Positions 9,719-18,987 of a stretch of DNA of 64,000 bases are shown here, piece by piece. Under the pieces are notes generated by a model, which saw nothing but the letters and a program-made list of their open reading frames with translations, had not been told where the DNA came from and searched no databases. Source of the stretch: Floridanema aerugineum (GTDB lineage Bacteria > Cyanobacteriota > Cyanobacteriia > Cyanobacteriales > Aerosakkonemataceae); assembly GCF_041929345.1 (NCBI RefSeq), contig NZ_JBHFNQ010000256.1, positions 1 to 64,000 of the forward strand. Direction: 5' to 3'. Both the position numbers and the translations under genes were made by a program. Position 1 is the stretch's first letter; every line of letters starts with the position of its first letter.

Positions 9719-12298
9719 ATGACAGAAAATATCCGTAAGTATTGGAAGATATGGATGCTAGGGATATTTCCATTAGCATATTGTCTCCTAGCTTTTTTAC
9801 CAATACCTCAAGGAATACAAATAGGGCTAGATCCATCTTGGCGATATGCTCTTAGTCGTGCCTCAGAAGATCAACTGATTTTTGGACGAGATATTGTATT
9901 TACTTATGGTCGGCTAGGATATTTAATTACTGGTGCGGCGACAAATTCCAACTTTTTTCATATACTATCTTTTAAAGTTTTAGTATACTTTGTATTATGG
10001 ACTTTAGTAATTATAAAAATTTTTAAAGAACCCAGATTTTTGGGAAAACTCCTAATTATTTGCAGCCTGTTATCTGCATATTTATTTTCATATATATTTC
10101 TCCTCGATCCCAGCTATCAAATTTTATACATAATCATAATTATGCTGTCATTTTATGACAGTAAATCAATTAGACAGTGGTCTTGGGGATTAGGAATAGT
10201 TGCTAGTATTTGCCTGAGTATTAAGTTAAATTTAGGGGTAGTTGTACTAGGTTCTCTATTTTTCTTGCTCTTGGGTGATATTTATTTAAGTATAAAAGCA
10301 AAAAAACCAAATATTAATACTATATTATTGTCTTTTTTAGATTCAGCTTTAATCACTATTTCTGGACAATTTGTAATTGGCAAACCTGACTCTATAGAGG
10401 GAATAAAAAAAATAGTGATTTGTCTGTTGCTCTCAGCAATTAGCGGTATATTTACTTGGTGGTGTGTAAAGATTGGCAGTAAAGATTTAGAAAAAACTCA
10501 GGCAGTCAAGCTAAAAAACATCATATTAAATCCCAAAATTGCAGGCTGGTGCATATTTTATCTAGTCTACAGTTTGGCGTTAATATTTATGTTATTTTAT
10601 TTTTCTCATCCATTAATAGACTATTTGAAGGGGAGTTTAGAAATTTCTTCTGGCTACTCTGAAGCAATGACTGTAGTCAGCCCTTTAAAAAGAGAACTCA
10701 TAATTGGAATTTCTGAAGTTATTTTAGTGTTGACAGTTTTAATTTTAATAGCACGGGAAAGTTCTTTAGTTTTTTCTCTTTGTTTAGCATTTATTCTCTG
10801 GATGACTTTTAAACATGGGTTTATTCGTCAGGATGGGCATACTCTTTTCTTAATAAGTTCCACGCCTCTGATAGTTGCTATATCTCTTACTAAAGCTAAA
10901 AAAATTAGTACTATTAGAAAAGGGGCTGTAGTCTACATATATCTGTTGGTCATTATGCTGATATATGGCTTCACTTCCACACCTTTTGGACATAAAGAAT
11001 TTGCTCAAGGTACTAATAGGCTTGCGGCGTTGAATCCCTCGCAGGTAGCTGGTAATGTGTTAGCTTTCGCTAACTTAGGCAAACTGCGAGAAGAAGTTGA
11101 TGCAAGAAATCAGGTTAACTTGTCTAAAGTAGAACTACCAGAAAGTATAAGAAAGGTAGTAAAAAATCAAGAGATAGATATTATTCCTTGGGAAATATCT
11201 TTAGTAGAAGCTAACCAACTTAATTGGAAACCAAGACCTGTATTTCAGTCCTATAATGCTTATACGACCTATCTCGATAACTTAAATTGGAACAGCTTAT
11301 CAAGAAATCCCAGAGACTACATTTTTTATAATTTTGAAAGTATTGATAAGAGGCATCCTTTTTTTGACGAACCGAAAAGTTTTTTCTATGTTTTTTGTAA
11401 TTACAAACCAGCGGATAATGTTCCTCAATTGATAGATCTGCCGGGGTTATCAAAATTGATCGTATTGACCAAGCTGAATTCCAGTAGGTGTTCTCCAAGT
11501 ACTCAAACAAAAAATTTATCGGTTCGTTGGAATAGCGATCGGAAAATAGAAGTGGGTGATGGACAGGTGGTTCGTTTAGCCGTTAAATTTAAACATTCTG
11601 TTTTTGGTAAAATTTATAAAACTTTTTATAGAAACCCACCTGTAATGCTCAGTGTAACTGATGAAAATGGGGGTAAGCGTAGTTATAGAATTGTGCCAGG
11701 AAATGCCCAAAATGGAATATTGATCGGTCACTTACCCAAAGATAGTAATGATGCTTTATTGTTTTTGAAAGGACAGCTACCTATTGCCATAACGTCAATC
11801 AAATTTACTACACTTAACTCTTTAGTGTATAAACCAGATATAGATCTAAGTTTTACTTCATATAATATTGCTGAGTATAAGCTAAAAAAAGCTAAGGATT
11901 TTCCAACTAATGTGGTTTTTGTGAATGACACTACTAAAGTGTATGGATTTATGGATAGTCCATCGACAATAAACACCAATTTGAGACTCAAGCGACGTAC
12001 AAGTGTAGTAGCAAATGGATGGGCTATCTTGCCAGAGGGTTCGGCTCTCCCGACAAAGGTGCTACTATCTTATGGCAATGAAAATACTTTTTTTGCTAGT
12101 GCGCCTGTAAATTTGCCCAGTCCTGATGTAGCTAAGGCTTTCAAGTCAAGTCGGTATAGTCAAGTTAGATGGAGTGTGAGATTTTCAGCCAAATCTCTGC
12201 CAATGGGAGAATCAGTCATCAAAGCTTGGGTGTATGATTCTCAAAAAAATCAGGTTTTTCAGTTGATCGGTGAGCCAAAAATAGTAGTAGAGTATTGA
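9719..12298 (+). CDS. Large polytopic membrane protein, GT-C glycosyltransferase-like, with C-terminal sandwich domain
   Basis: I chose the ATG at 9719 (859 residues), preceded by AAGG, over a TTG three codons upstream. About ten membrane helices occupy the first 440 residues. The first loop carries 'IGLDPSWRYAL' and 'GRDIVFTYGRLGYL', a loop-1 pattern seen in GT-C-like membrane proteins, which suggests a lipid-linked-sugar transferase. This is inference. Residues about 450-860 are extracytoplasmic. The last 100 ('RTSVVANGWAILPEG' onward) match the C-terminus of the next gene and the fragment at 14220. Coding is AT-rich with few HIP1 sites. It heads a run of surface-polysaccharide genes. The acceptor is unknown. 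Confidence 0.75.
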   Translation: MTENIRKYWKIWMLGIFPLAYCLLAFLPIPQGIQIGLDPSWRYALSRASEDQLIFGRDIVFTYGRLGYLITGAATNSNFFHILSFKVLVYFVLWTLVIIKIFKEPRFLGKLLIICSLLSAYLFSYIFLLDPSYQILYIIIIMLSFYDSKSIRQWSWGLGIVASICLSIKLNLGVVVLGSLFFLLLGDIYLSIKAKKPNINTILLSFLDSALITISGQFVIGKPDSIEGIKKIVICLLLSAISGIFTWWCVKIGSKDLEKTQAVKLKNIILNPKIAGWCIFYLVYSLALIFMLFYFSHPLIDYLKGSLEISSGYSEAMTVVSPLKRELIIGISEVILVLTVLILIARESSLVFSLCLAFILWMTFKHGFIRQDGHTLFLISSTPLIVAISLTKAKKISTIRKGAVVYIYLLVIMLIYGFTSTPFGHKEFAQGTNRLAALNPSQVAGNVLAFANLGKLREEVDARNQVNLSKVELPESIRKVVKNQEIDIIPWEISLVEANQLNWKPRPVFQSYNAYTTYLDNLNWNSLSRNPRDYIFYNFESIDKRHPFFDEPKSFFYVFCNYKPADNVPQLIDLPGLSKLIVLTKLNSSRCSPSTQTKNLSVRWNSDRKIEVGDGQVVRLAVKFKHSVFGKIYKTFYRNPPVMLSVTDENGGKRSYRIVPGNAQNGILIGHLPKDSNDALLFLKGQLPIAITSIKFTTLNSLVYKPDIDLSFTSYNIAEYKLKKAKDFPTNVVFVNDTTKVYGFMDSPSTINTNLRLKRRTSVVANGWAILPEGSALPTKVLLSYGNENTFFASAPVNLPSPDVAKAFKSSRYSQVRWSVRFSAKSLPMGESVIKAWVYDSQKNQVFQLIGEPKIVVEY

Positions 12299-12333
12299 GA
12301 CAAATTGCTTTGAATGACTGGAAAGCGTTAGAG

Positions 12334-14139
12334 ATGAATAAGCGTCCCGAAATATGGTATTTGACTGGTTTGATTTTAACAATCATCCCGGCTTTCTTAA
12401 TAGGAATATTAATTTACCAAAATAGTGTCAATATTCCATTTTGGGATGATTGGGAGATTAGCTTATTGTTAAATAAAGTTTATCCTGAGTTCAGATTAAC
12501 TTTTGAAGATCTAATTTCCCAGCAAAATGAAGCTAGATATGTGTTTCCCAGATTTATTTTTATAGGGTTGACTTATTTTAATAATTGGAACTGGGATATC
12601 ACCCATCAAATGTGGGTTAGTGTAGTATTAGCTTGCCTAGTTTCAATTAATGTATTTCGATTAATTAAATGGACAATAGGTGAAAGTTTATTTCAGGTAA
12701 TATTCCTGACGATTCTCTGTAATTTATTAATTTTTTCACCAGTACAATATGAAAATTGGTTATGGGGACATCAATTAATTGTATTCATGCCAATTGCCTG
12801 TGTTACCAGTTGTTTAGTAGCAATTTATTCAGGGATAAACAGGAAAGCTAAGTTAGTAATATGTCTGATTTTATGTACGGTTAGTACTTATTCTTTTGGT
12901 AATGGAATGTTGAGTTGGATACTTGTATTTCCGGCTTTGGCTATTTCAAAAAATTGGCGATCGCCAGATATTATTCCAGAAAAATGGTTGTATATTCCTT
13001 GGATTGCTACCTTTACAGCTAATATGGCTGTATATTTTTATAATTACCAAAAACCACCGGGGATGCCTGGTATTAGTTATGGTCTATTGCATCCAAATGA
13101 AGCATTACTATACTTACTCTCTTTTTTAGGAGCTCCTTTGGCTTGGGGAACAGTTAAGTATGATGGGAACGTTGCAGTTTTAATTAGAAATAATATTTGG
13201 ATAGGAACGATATTAATAATTTTATTGTTGGGAGTTTTTAGCTATTTTATTAAGCAGCGAAAAGACCCGACGGTAATTTATAGGATGACAGGTTGGCTAA
13301 CAATTGGTTTTTATTGTGTAACTAGTGGATTAATTACTTCTTTAGGTAGGTCAGGTTTCGGGTTAGATACTTCTATTGCTTTTAGATACATGACTTTCTC
13401 TGTGTATCTTCCTTTGGCTTTAATCAATCTGGTTGCGATCGTCTATGATGATGCCAGAACAAAAGGGTTTTTGCTCTCAAAAAGCAAAAGAATTGCTCAA
13501 GCCGGAATTTTGATATTATTAGCCGGGTTTTTCTACTTTTACATTATCACTGCGGAACTTACAATTCCACGAATGTATACGACTAGACTCGATCGCTTAC
13601 AAGCCAAAGCCTGCTATATTTTTCTCAATGTAACACCGGAAGAAAAGTGCATTAAAGAAAAAGTTTACCCCAATTTTGAAGGGCTAAAAAAGAGAGCTAA
13701 ATTAGTTGATTTTCTGGGAATAATAGATGCAAAATTTATTAATAGTAAGAGGATACAAGATATTCATGGAACAGATAAGGCGGCTAATCAAGCATGGGGA
13801 TATGGGTGGTTTGAGCAAGTAAATAAGGTAGATAATAATAATTATTTTGCTCGAGGATGGGCAATTTTACCAGAAAAAAAAGAACCCGCAGATGCGGTAA
13901 TCTTAACTTATGAAAAAAGTCCGGGCGAAGACATAATATTTGCTGTGTTTGATAAGAGGGTAGAAAGACCAGATGTGGTTAAAGCTGTGAAGACAACTAC
14001 TTATTTGATGTCTGGCTGGCAAAAAACTTTTCTGGCTAGTAGATTGCCAAAAGGGTTAGTGAAAATAAATGCCTGGGCATTTGACACTGAGAAAGCAAAA
14101 GCTTATAAAGTAGGTGGCACTCATCTGGTGAAAAATTAA
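12334..14139 (+). CDS. Polytopic membrane protein, GT-C glycosyltransferase-like, with shared C-terminal domain
   Basis: About ten membrane helices fill residues 1-390. The first outside loop holds 'NIPFWDDWEISLL', an acidic pair placed as in GT-C enzymes. A C-terminal domain from about 490 ('FARGWAILPEKKEPADAV', 'SRLPKGLVKINAWAFD') matches the end of the preceding protein. The start is uncertain: a TTG at 12295 overlaps the previous stop, whereas the ATG at 12334 has GGAAAG eight bases upstream, and I prefer it (601 residues). Tight spacing implies cotranscription with the preceding gene. Probable role is sugar transfer or assembly of an extracellular glycan. The donor and acceptor cannot be named. 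Confidence 0.75.
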   Translation: MNKRPEIWYLTGLILTIIPAFLIGILIYQNSVNIPFWDDWEISLLLNKVYPEFRLTFEDLISQQNEARYVFPRFIFIGLTYFNNWNWDITHQMWVSVVLACLVSINVFRLIKWTIGESLFQVIFLTILCNLLIFSPVQYENWLWGHQLIVFMPIACVTSCLVAIYSGINRKAKLVICLILCTVSTYSFGNGMLSWILVFPALAISKNWRSPDIIPEKWLYIPWIATFTANMAVYFYNYQKPPGMPGISYGLLHPNEALLYLLSFLGAPLAWGTVKYDGNVAVLIRNNIWIGTILIILLLGVFSYFIKQRKDPTVIYRMTGWLTIGFYCVTSGLITSLGRSGFGLDTSIAFRYMTFSVYLPLALINLVAIVYDDARTKGFLLSKSKRIAQAGILILLAGFFYFYIITAELTIPRMYTTRLDRLQAKACYIFLNVTPEEKCIKEKVYPNFEGLKKRAKLVDFLGIIDAKFINSKRIQDIHGTDKAANQAWGYGWFEQVNKVDNNNYFARGWAILPEKKEPADAVILTYEKSPGEDIIFAVFDKRVERPDVVKAVKTTTYLMSGWQKTFLASRLPKGLVKINAWAFDTEKAKAYKVGGTHLVKN

Positions 14140-14219
14140 CTAGGCTGAAAATCAAGATGGCAGTTAGCTTTAGTATTAATCTAGCTATCTTGACCAAGTT
14201 ATTCCTAAATTTAGCTTAA

Positions 14220-14486
14220 AGCCAAATACTTAAATTAAGATATGTGGACGCTGTTGGTTTAATCGCTGCTTTAGGTAATCAGCTAGCATTAAAAAGTTTT
14301 TATGAAGATGGAAAGTTAGATATTGTCAATGCGACAAGAAACAAAGTATACTTGATGGCTGGATGGGAAAAATCATTCCCGGCCAATAAATTACCAAAAG
14401 GCTTGGTAAATATTGAAGCTACGGCTTTTAATGGTGAAACAGGAAAAGCTTTTCCTCTAGGTAGTCAACAAATTAACAATGTATGA
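14220..14486 (+). pseudogene. Detached remnant of the shared C-terminal domain
   Basis: This frame is open from the stop at 14217 and could start at the GTG at 14244 (80 residues). Its second half ('VYLMAGWEKSFPANKLPKGL') is closely similar to the last 50 residues of the upstream membrane protein ('TYLMSGWQKTFLASRLPKGL'). It lacks the front of that domain and all membrane helices, so it looks like the tail left by a duplication or deletion. The stop codon overlaps the rfbC start (ATGA), so it may still be translated and coupled to rfbC. It could instead be a short functional protein. Confidence 0.6.
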
Positions 14487-15028
14487 AAACTACTGCTACT
14501 GAAATACCTGATGTATTGCTGATTGAACCAAAAGTTTTTGGAGATAGCCGAGGTTTTTTCTTTGAAAGTTTCAACCAGCAGGCTTTTTCCGAAAAAACTG
14601 GTGTAGAAGTTAATTTCGTCCAAGATAATCACTCGCGTTCTAGTAAAAATGTGCTGCGGGGTTTGCATTATCAAATTGAACAAGCACAGGGAAAATTAGT
14701 CCGGGTAGTGTCGGGCGAAATTTTTGATGTGGCGGTGGATGTTAGAAAAAATTCACCGACTTTTGGACAATGGGTGGGTTATTTGTTAAGTGCGGAAAAC
14801 AAGCAGCAGTTGTGGATTCCGGCTGGTTTTGCTCATGGTTTTTTGGTAGTCTCAGAAACAGCGGAAGTTTTATACAAAGCTACCGATTATTATGCACCAC
14901 AGCATGAAAGGTCTATTTTATGGAACGATCCAGATTTAGCGATCGCATGGCCTCTAGATTCTGAACCGATTTTATCTGCAAAAGACATAGCTGGCAAACC
15001 CTTTAAAGACGCAGAAGTATACCCATGA
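14483..15028 (+). CDS. rfbC: dTDP-4-dehydrorhamnose 3,5-epimerase
   Basis: This enzyme epimerises dTDP-4-keto-6-deoxyglucose at C3 and C5, the third step of dTDP-L-rhamnose synthesis. The 181-residue cupin-fold protein shows 'VLRGLHYQ' with the catalytic His, 'VVSGEIFDVAVDVRKNSPTF', 'WIPAGFAHGFLV' and 'VLYKATDYY', all family hallmarks at normal length. It overlaps the preceding remnant by four bases and rfbD by four bases, indicating translational coupling. Rhamnose made here presumably feeds the glycosyltransferases downstream. Confidence 0.96.
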   Translation: MKTTATEIPDVLLIEPKVFGDSRGFFFESFNQQAFSEKTGVEVNFVQDNHSRSSKNVLRGLHYQIEQAQGKLVRVVSGEIFDVAVDVRKNSPTFGQWVGYLLSAENKQQLWIPAGFAHGFLVVSETAEVLYKATDYYAPQHERSILWNDPDLAIAWPLDSEPILSAKDIAGKPFKDAEVYP

Positions 15029-15903
15029 AACGTATTTTAGTCACTGGAGTTAACGGTCAATTAGGAGAAGAATTAAGCGGTATTCTTCCCACTATTGGCG
15101 AAGTTATCGGAGTCGGAAGGGCAGAATTAGATTTAACTCAACCAGAGGCGATTCGTCAGGTAATTAATGAAGCGAAACCTGATGTAATAGTGAATTCTGC
15201 GGCATACACCGCTGTTGATAAAGCTGAAAGTGAACCAGAATTAGCGAATGCGATTAATGCGATCGCGCCTGGTATCATAGCAGAAGAATGTGAAAAGTTA
15301 GCAATTCCCTTAATTCACGTTTCCACTGATTACGTTTTTGATGGTAGCAAAGGTTCGCCTTATCAGGATACAGATCCAACTAATCCCTTGAGTGTTTACG
15401 GGAAAACTAAACTCGCTGGGGAAATCGCCATTCAAAACAGTTGCCAAAATTATATTATTGTGCGAACTGCTTGGGTTTATGGCGTAGGTGGCAAAGGTAA
15501 CTTTGTCAAAACTATGCTGAGATTAGGGAAAGATAGACCAGAAATTCGGGTAGTTGCAGATCAAATTGGTAGTCCAACTTATACGTTAGATTTAGCCAAT
15601 GCAATCACTCAATTAATTACCCTGTTTCAGCCAGAAATTGCGGGAATATATAGCTATACAAATAGTGGCGTTGCTAGTTGGTATGACTTTGCAGTTGCTA
15701 TATTTGAGGAAGCAAAACTATTAGGATGGGATTTGCAAATTCAGCGAGTAGTTCCGATTACTACACCTGAATATCCCACTCCCGCGACTCGTCCTGCATA
15801 TTCGGTGCTTGCTGGTGAGAAAATATCAAAAGTATTGGGAACTTTTGCCCCTCACTGGCGGCAAGGATTGAGAAAAATGTTAACTGAACTATACGCTCAA
15901 TAA
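15025..15903 (+). CDS. rfbD: dTDP-4-dehydrorhamnose reductase
   Basis: This NAD(P)H-dependent reductase makes dTDP-L-rhamnose, the last step of the pathway. The 292-residue extended SDR protein shows the nucleotide-binding 'ILVTGVNGQLGEEL', 'VDKAESEPELANAINA', 'STDYVFDG' and the catalytic 'YGKTKLAGE' (YxxxK). It overlaps rfbC (ATGA) and ends three bases before the thymidylyltransferase gene. The dehydratase gene rfbB, needed for the second step, is not in this window. Confidence 0.96.
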   Translation: MKRILVTGVNGQLGEELSGILPTIGEVIGVGRAELDLTQPEAIRQVINEAKPDVIVNSAAYTAVDKAESEPELANAINAIAPGIIAEECEKLAIPLIHVSTDYVFDGSKGSPYQDTDPTNPLSVYGKTKLAGEIAIQNSCQNYIIVRTAWVYGVGGKGNFVKTMLRLGKDRPEIRVVADQIGSPTYTLDLANAITQLITLFQPEIAGIYSYTNSGVASWYDFAVAIFEEAKLLGWDLQIQRVVPITTPEYPTPATRPAYSVLAGEKISKVLGTFAPHWRQGLRKMLTELYAQ

Positions 15904-15906
15904 ATT

Positions 15907-16983
15907 ATGAAAGCACTAATTCTGTCCGGTGGTAAAGGAACAAGACTTAGACCTCTCACTTACACAGGTGCAAAACAACTTGTTCCAGTGGCAAATAAAC
16001 CAATTCTTTGGTATGGAATCGAAGGAATCGTAGCAGCGGGAATTACAGATATTGGGATTATTATTAGCCCGGAAACTGGGGAAGAGGTAAAAGCGAAGAC
16101 GGGAAATGGCGATCGCTTTGGTGCTAACATTACTTATATTTTACAAGAGCAACCTGCTGGTTTAGCTCATGCGGTAAAAATTGCCCAGCCATTTTTAGGA
16201 GATTCACCCTTTATTATGTATTTGGGTGACAACTTAATTCAAAGTGAGTTAAATCTGTTTCTCGATCGGTTTAAAGATAAACAAACAGATGCTTTAATTT
16301 TGTTGCGACAAGTTCCTAATCCCACCGCTTTTGGGGTGGCGCAAGTTGATGAAAATGGGCGAGTTCTGCATTTAGTAGAAAAACCGAAAGTTCCGCCTTC
16401 TAATTTAGCATTGGTGGGAATCTACTTTTTTGCTAACACAATTCATGATGCGATCGCTAATATTCAACCCTCCGCCCGGGGCGAATTAGAAATTACCGAT
16501 GCCATTCAATACTTAATTAGCCAACAGAAACAAGTCGAAGCTTGTCAATTAGAAGGTTGGTGGTTAGATACCGGGAAAAAAGACGATTTACTCGAAGCAA
16601 ACCGGATTATTCTGGATACAACTTGCCTGACTGCATCTGTTTTGGGTGAAGTAGATGAGAAAAGTCAAGTAATTGGTAGAGTGCAAATTGGCGCTGGTAC
16701 TAAATTAGTTAATTGTACCGTTCGGGGGCCTGTGACGATCGGCAGCGATTGTTATTTAGAAAATTGTTTTGTTGGCCCTTACAGCAGCATTGGCAATAAT
16801 GTTAACCTAATCGATGTAGAAATCGACCATAGTGTAATTTTACAAGGTGCAAAAGTAATCGAAATTCATCAACGAATTGTTGATAGTGTAATTGGACAAC
16901 GAGTGCAATTAGTTGCTGCACCACAACGTCCAAAAGCCTTAAGATTTATGATCGGTGATGACAGTCAAATTGAGTTGACATGA
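15907..16983 (+). CDS. rfbA: Glucose-1-phosphate thymidylyltransferase, long form
   Basis: This enzyme joins dTTP and glucose-1-phosphate to give dTDP-glucose, the first step of rhamnose synthesis. At 358 residues it is the long type: a nucleotidyltransferase domain (about 1-240) with 'ALILSGGKGTRLRPLTY' and 'YLGDNLIQ', followed by a left-handed beta-helix of hexapeptide repeats (about 250-340, 'CTVRGPVTIGSDCYLENC'). The short RmlA type lacks the helix, so related nucleotide specificity cannot be excluded, though rfbC/rfbD context supports the call. The stop overlaps the next start. Confidence 0.92.
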   Translation: MKALILSGGKGTRLRPLTYTGAKQLVPVANKPILWYGIEGIVAAGITDIGIIISPETGEEVKAKTGNGDRFGANITYILQEQPAGLAHAVKIAQPFLGDSPFIMYLGDNLIQSELNLFLDRFKDKQTDALILLRQVPNPTAFGVAQVDENGRVLHLVEKPKVPPSNLALVGIYFFANTIHDAIANIQPSARGELEITDAIQYLISQQKQVEACQLEGWWLDTGKKDDLLEANRIILDTTCLTASVLGEVDEKSQVIGRVQIGAGTKLVNCTVRGPVTIGSDCYLENCFVGPYSSIGNNVNLIDVEIDHSVILQGAKVIEIHQRIVDSVIGQRVQLVAAPQRPKALRFMIGDDSQIELT

Positions 16984-17825
16984 TCTACCTTTTGGCAATT
17001 AACTATTATTCCAGCCAGTTAATTGCCAAGTTAATTAACTCAATTTCTCCTAACCAAGTTGTTGAATACCAAATTATTATTGTCAACAATTCTCCAGATG
17101 AGCAATCTATTCAGGATTTAAAAACTGACAAAGTTGTGATTCTGGAATCAGGAGAAAATCTGGGTTTTGGCAAAGCTTGTAACTTAGGATTAAATTGGAT
17201 TTATCAGCAAAATCAAAAAGCGATCGTTTGGCTGATAAATCCAGATGCTTATTTATTACCCGAAGCATTAGAAAAAGTTCCAGCACTTTTCCAAAACCAT
17301 CCCGAACTCTCTATTTTGGGTACAATTATTTACACCACAACTGGCGAAATTTGGTTTGCTGGCGGTGAATTTATCCCTAAGAATGGTGCGATTATTCCTA
17401 AAACAATTGACAATCAAAATTCAAATATTCCGTATTTAAAAACCGATTGGGTTAGCGGTTGTAGCTTATTAATTAATCTCCAAAAATTTCCTGTTTGTCC
17501 GCAATTTGATCCAGAATATTTTCTCTATTACGAAGACTTTGATTTTTGCCAACGCTATGCCAAACAAGGACATTTAATTGCCATTACTAATCAGATTGGT
17601 GTAGTTCATCAACCTTCAGCAATTACAGGCAAAAATGCGTTTTTAAAATTCCAGCATAGTACTTACAGCTATTTGCTGACTATGGAAAAATATACAAGTA
17701 AAATAGTCCTATTATTAAGATTGGTTCGTTTGCTTTTAAATGCGATATACTTAATTCCACTCAAACCAAAAGTCGCCTTGGGGAAATTGGTTGGAATATC
17801 GCTTTATTTAAGGAGAGTGTTTTAA
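16980..17825 (+). CDS. Family 2 glycosyltransferase, rhamnosyltransferase-like
   Basis: This 281-residue GT-A enzyme has the nucleotide-binding front 'QIIIVNNSPDEQSI', then 'GENLGFGKACNLGL', the metal-binding 'WLINPDAYL' (DxD-like) and the acceptor-side 'YFLYYEDFDFCQR'. This pattern is common to GT2 rhamnosyltransferases. A hydrophobic stretch near 235-275 may associate it with the membrane. It overlaps the rfbA stop by four bases (ATGA), so it is in the same operon and a dTDP-rhamnose donor is plausible but inferred. Confidence 0.88.
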   Translation: MIYLLAINYYSSQLIAKLINSISPNQVVEYQIIIVNNSPDEQSIQDLKTDKVVILESGENLGFGKACNLGLNWIYQQNQKAIVWLINPDAYLLPEALEKVPALFQNHPELSILGTIIYTTTGEIWFAGGEFIPKNGAIIPKTIDNQNSNIPYLKTDWVSGCSLLINLQKFPVCPQFDPEYFLYYEDFDFCQRYAKQGHLIAITNQIGVVHQPSAITGKNAFLKFQHSTYSYLLTMEKYTSKIVLLLRLVRLLLNAIYLIPLKPKVALGKLVGISLYLRRVF

Positions 17826-17826
17826 C

Positions 17827-18900
17827 TTGTCAACCGAACTACTAATAAACTTAGCATTTTTAATGGCTAAACCAACGGGGATTAGTACCTACGCCTTTAA
17901 TCTTTTTCCCCATTTAAAACCCCTCAATCCGACTTTGTTATCTAGCCGAAATATCCCAGATTATAACTGTTATCCAGTACCGTCGAACTTAACACCGGAA
18001 CAAGGAACCAAAGGTAACTTTTCCCGCATTTTATGGACAGAATTGCAACTGCCAAAAATTTATCATAAATTGCAAGCTAAACTATTATTTTCGCCTTTAC
18101 CAGAAGCACCAATTTATGCTGGTTGTCGATATGTTGTGACAGTTCATGATTTAATTCCGTTGCGCTTTCCCAGACGATTTTCGCCTTTAACTAATTACTA
18201 TCGTTATCTTTTACCTTTGGTATTACAACAAGCACAACATATTATTTGTGATTCTGTTTCCACTGCTAACGATGTAATGAAATTTTTCCAAATCCCAGAA
18301 CGGAAAGTTACACCTGTTTTGTTAGCCTATAATGAAGCGCACTTTCGATTTTTAGATTTGCCAAAGCGCAATTATTTTTTATATATTGGTAGACATGACC
18401 CTTATAAAAATATTAACCGCTTAATTACAGCTTTTGCTAACTTACCTAATAAAAATGACTATGAATTGTGGATAGCTGGTTCTGTTGATGAACGCTTTAC
18501 TCCCACATTGAAAGCAGCAGTAACCCAGTTAGGAATCAGTAATCAAGTCAAGTTTTTAGAATACGTTGCTTATAGTGAATTACCGACAATAATTAATCAA
18601 GCAATTGCCTTAGTTTTTCCAAGTCTTTGGGAAGGTTTTGGACTTCCGGTATTAGAAGCAATGGCTTGTGGAACTCCAGTAATTACTTCCAATGTTTCAT
18701 CTTTACCAGAAGCAGCGGGGGATGCGGCGATTTTAGTTAATCCTTATAATGTGGGAGAAATTACGGAAGCAATGCAAAGTTTGGCGAATGATGAAAGTTT
18801 GCGGATGCGTTTGCGGGAAGCTGGTTTTTTGAGATGCAAGTTATTTAGTTGGGAGAAAACGGGAGAAGCTACGGCGGCGGTGTTGCGAAATTTTCTTTAA
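17827..18900 (+). CDS. Family 4 glycosyltransferase
   Basis: This 357-residue GT-B enzyme has an N-terminal acceptor domain ('LLINLAFLMAKPTGISTYA', 'VVTVHDLIPLRFP') and a C-terminal nucleotide-sugar domain ('YIGRHDPYKNINRLI', 'PSLWEGFGLPVLEAMACG' with the E-x7-E motif). It starts at TTG 17827, supported by AAGGAG at 17810-17815. Homologues normally begin with this conserved strand, so the later ATG (17863) would truncate the fold. It is the last gene of the polysaccharide operon. The sugar donor is not evident. Confidence 0.9.
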   Translation: MSTELLINLAFLMAKPTGISTYAFNLFPHLKPLNPTLLSSRNIPDYNCYPVPSNLTPEQGTKGNFSRILWTELQLPKIYHKLQAKLLFSPLPEAPIYAGCRYVVTVHDLIPLRFPRRFSPLTNYYRYLLPLVLQQAQHIICDSVSTANDVMKFFQIPERKVTPVLLAYNEAHFRFLDLPKRNYFLYIGRHDPYKNINRLITAFANLPNKNDYELWIAGSVDERFTPTLKAAVTQLGISNQVKFLEYVAYSELPTIINQAIALVFPSLWEGFGLPVLEAMACGTPVITSNVSSLPEAAGDAAILVNPYNVGEITEAMQSLANDESLRMRLREAGFLRCKLFSWEKTGEATAAVLRNFL

Positions 18901-18987
18901 AATTATTATGGGTGGGTTGTTAATCGGTAAGATTGATATTATCAAGCATAGCTACTCTGATAAAGTGAACTGCCAAACATATTTAAT

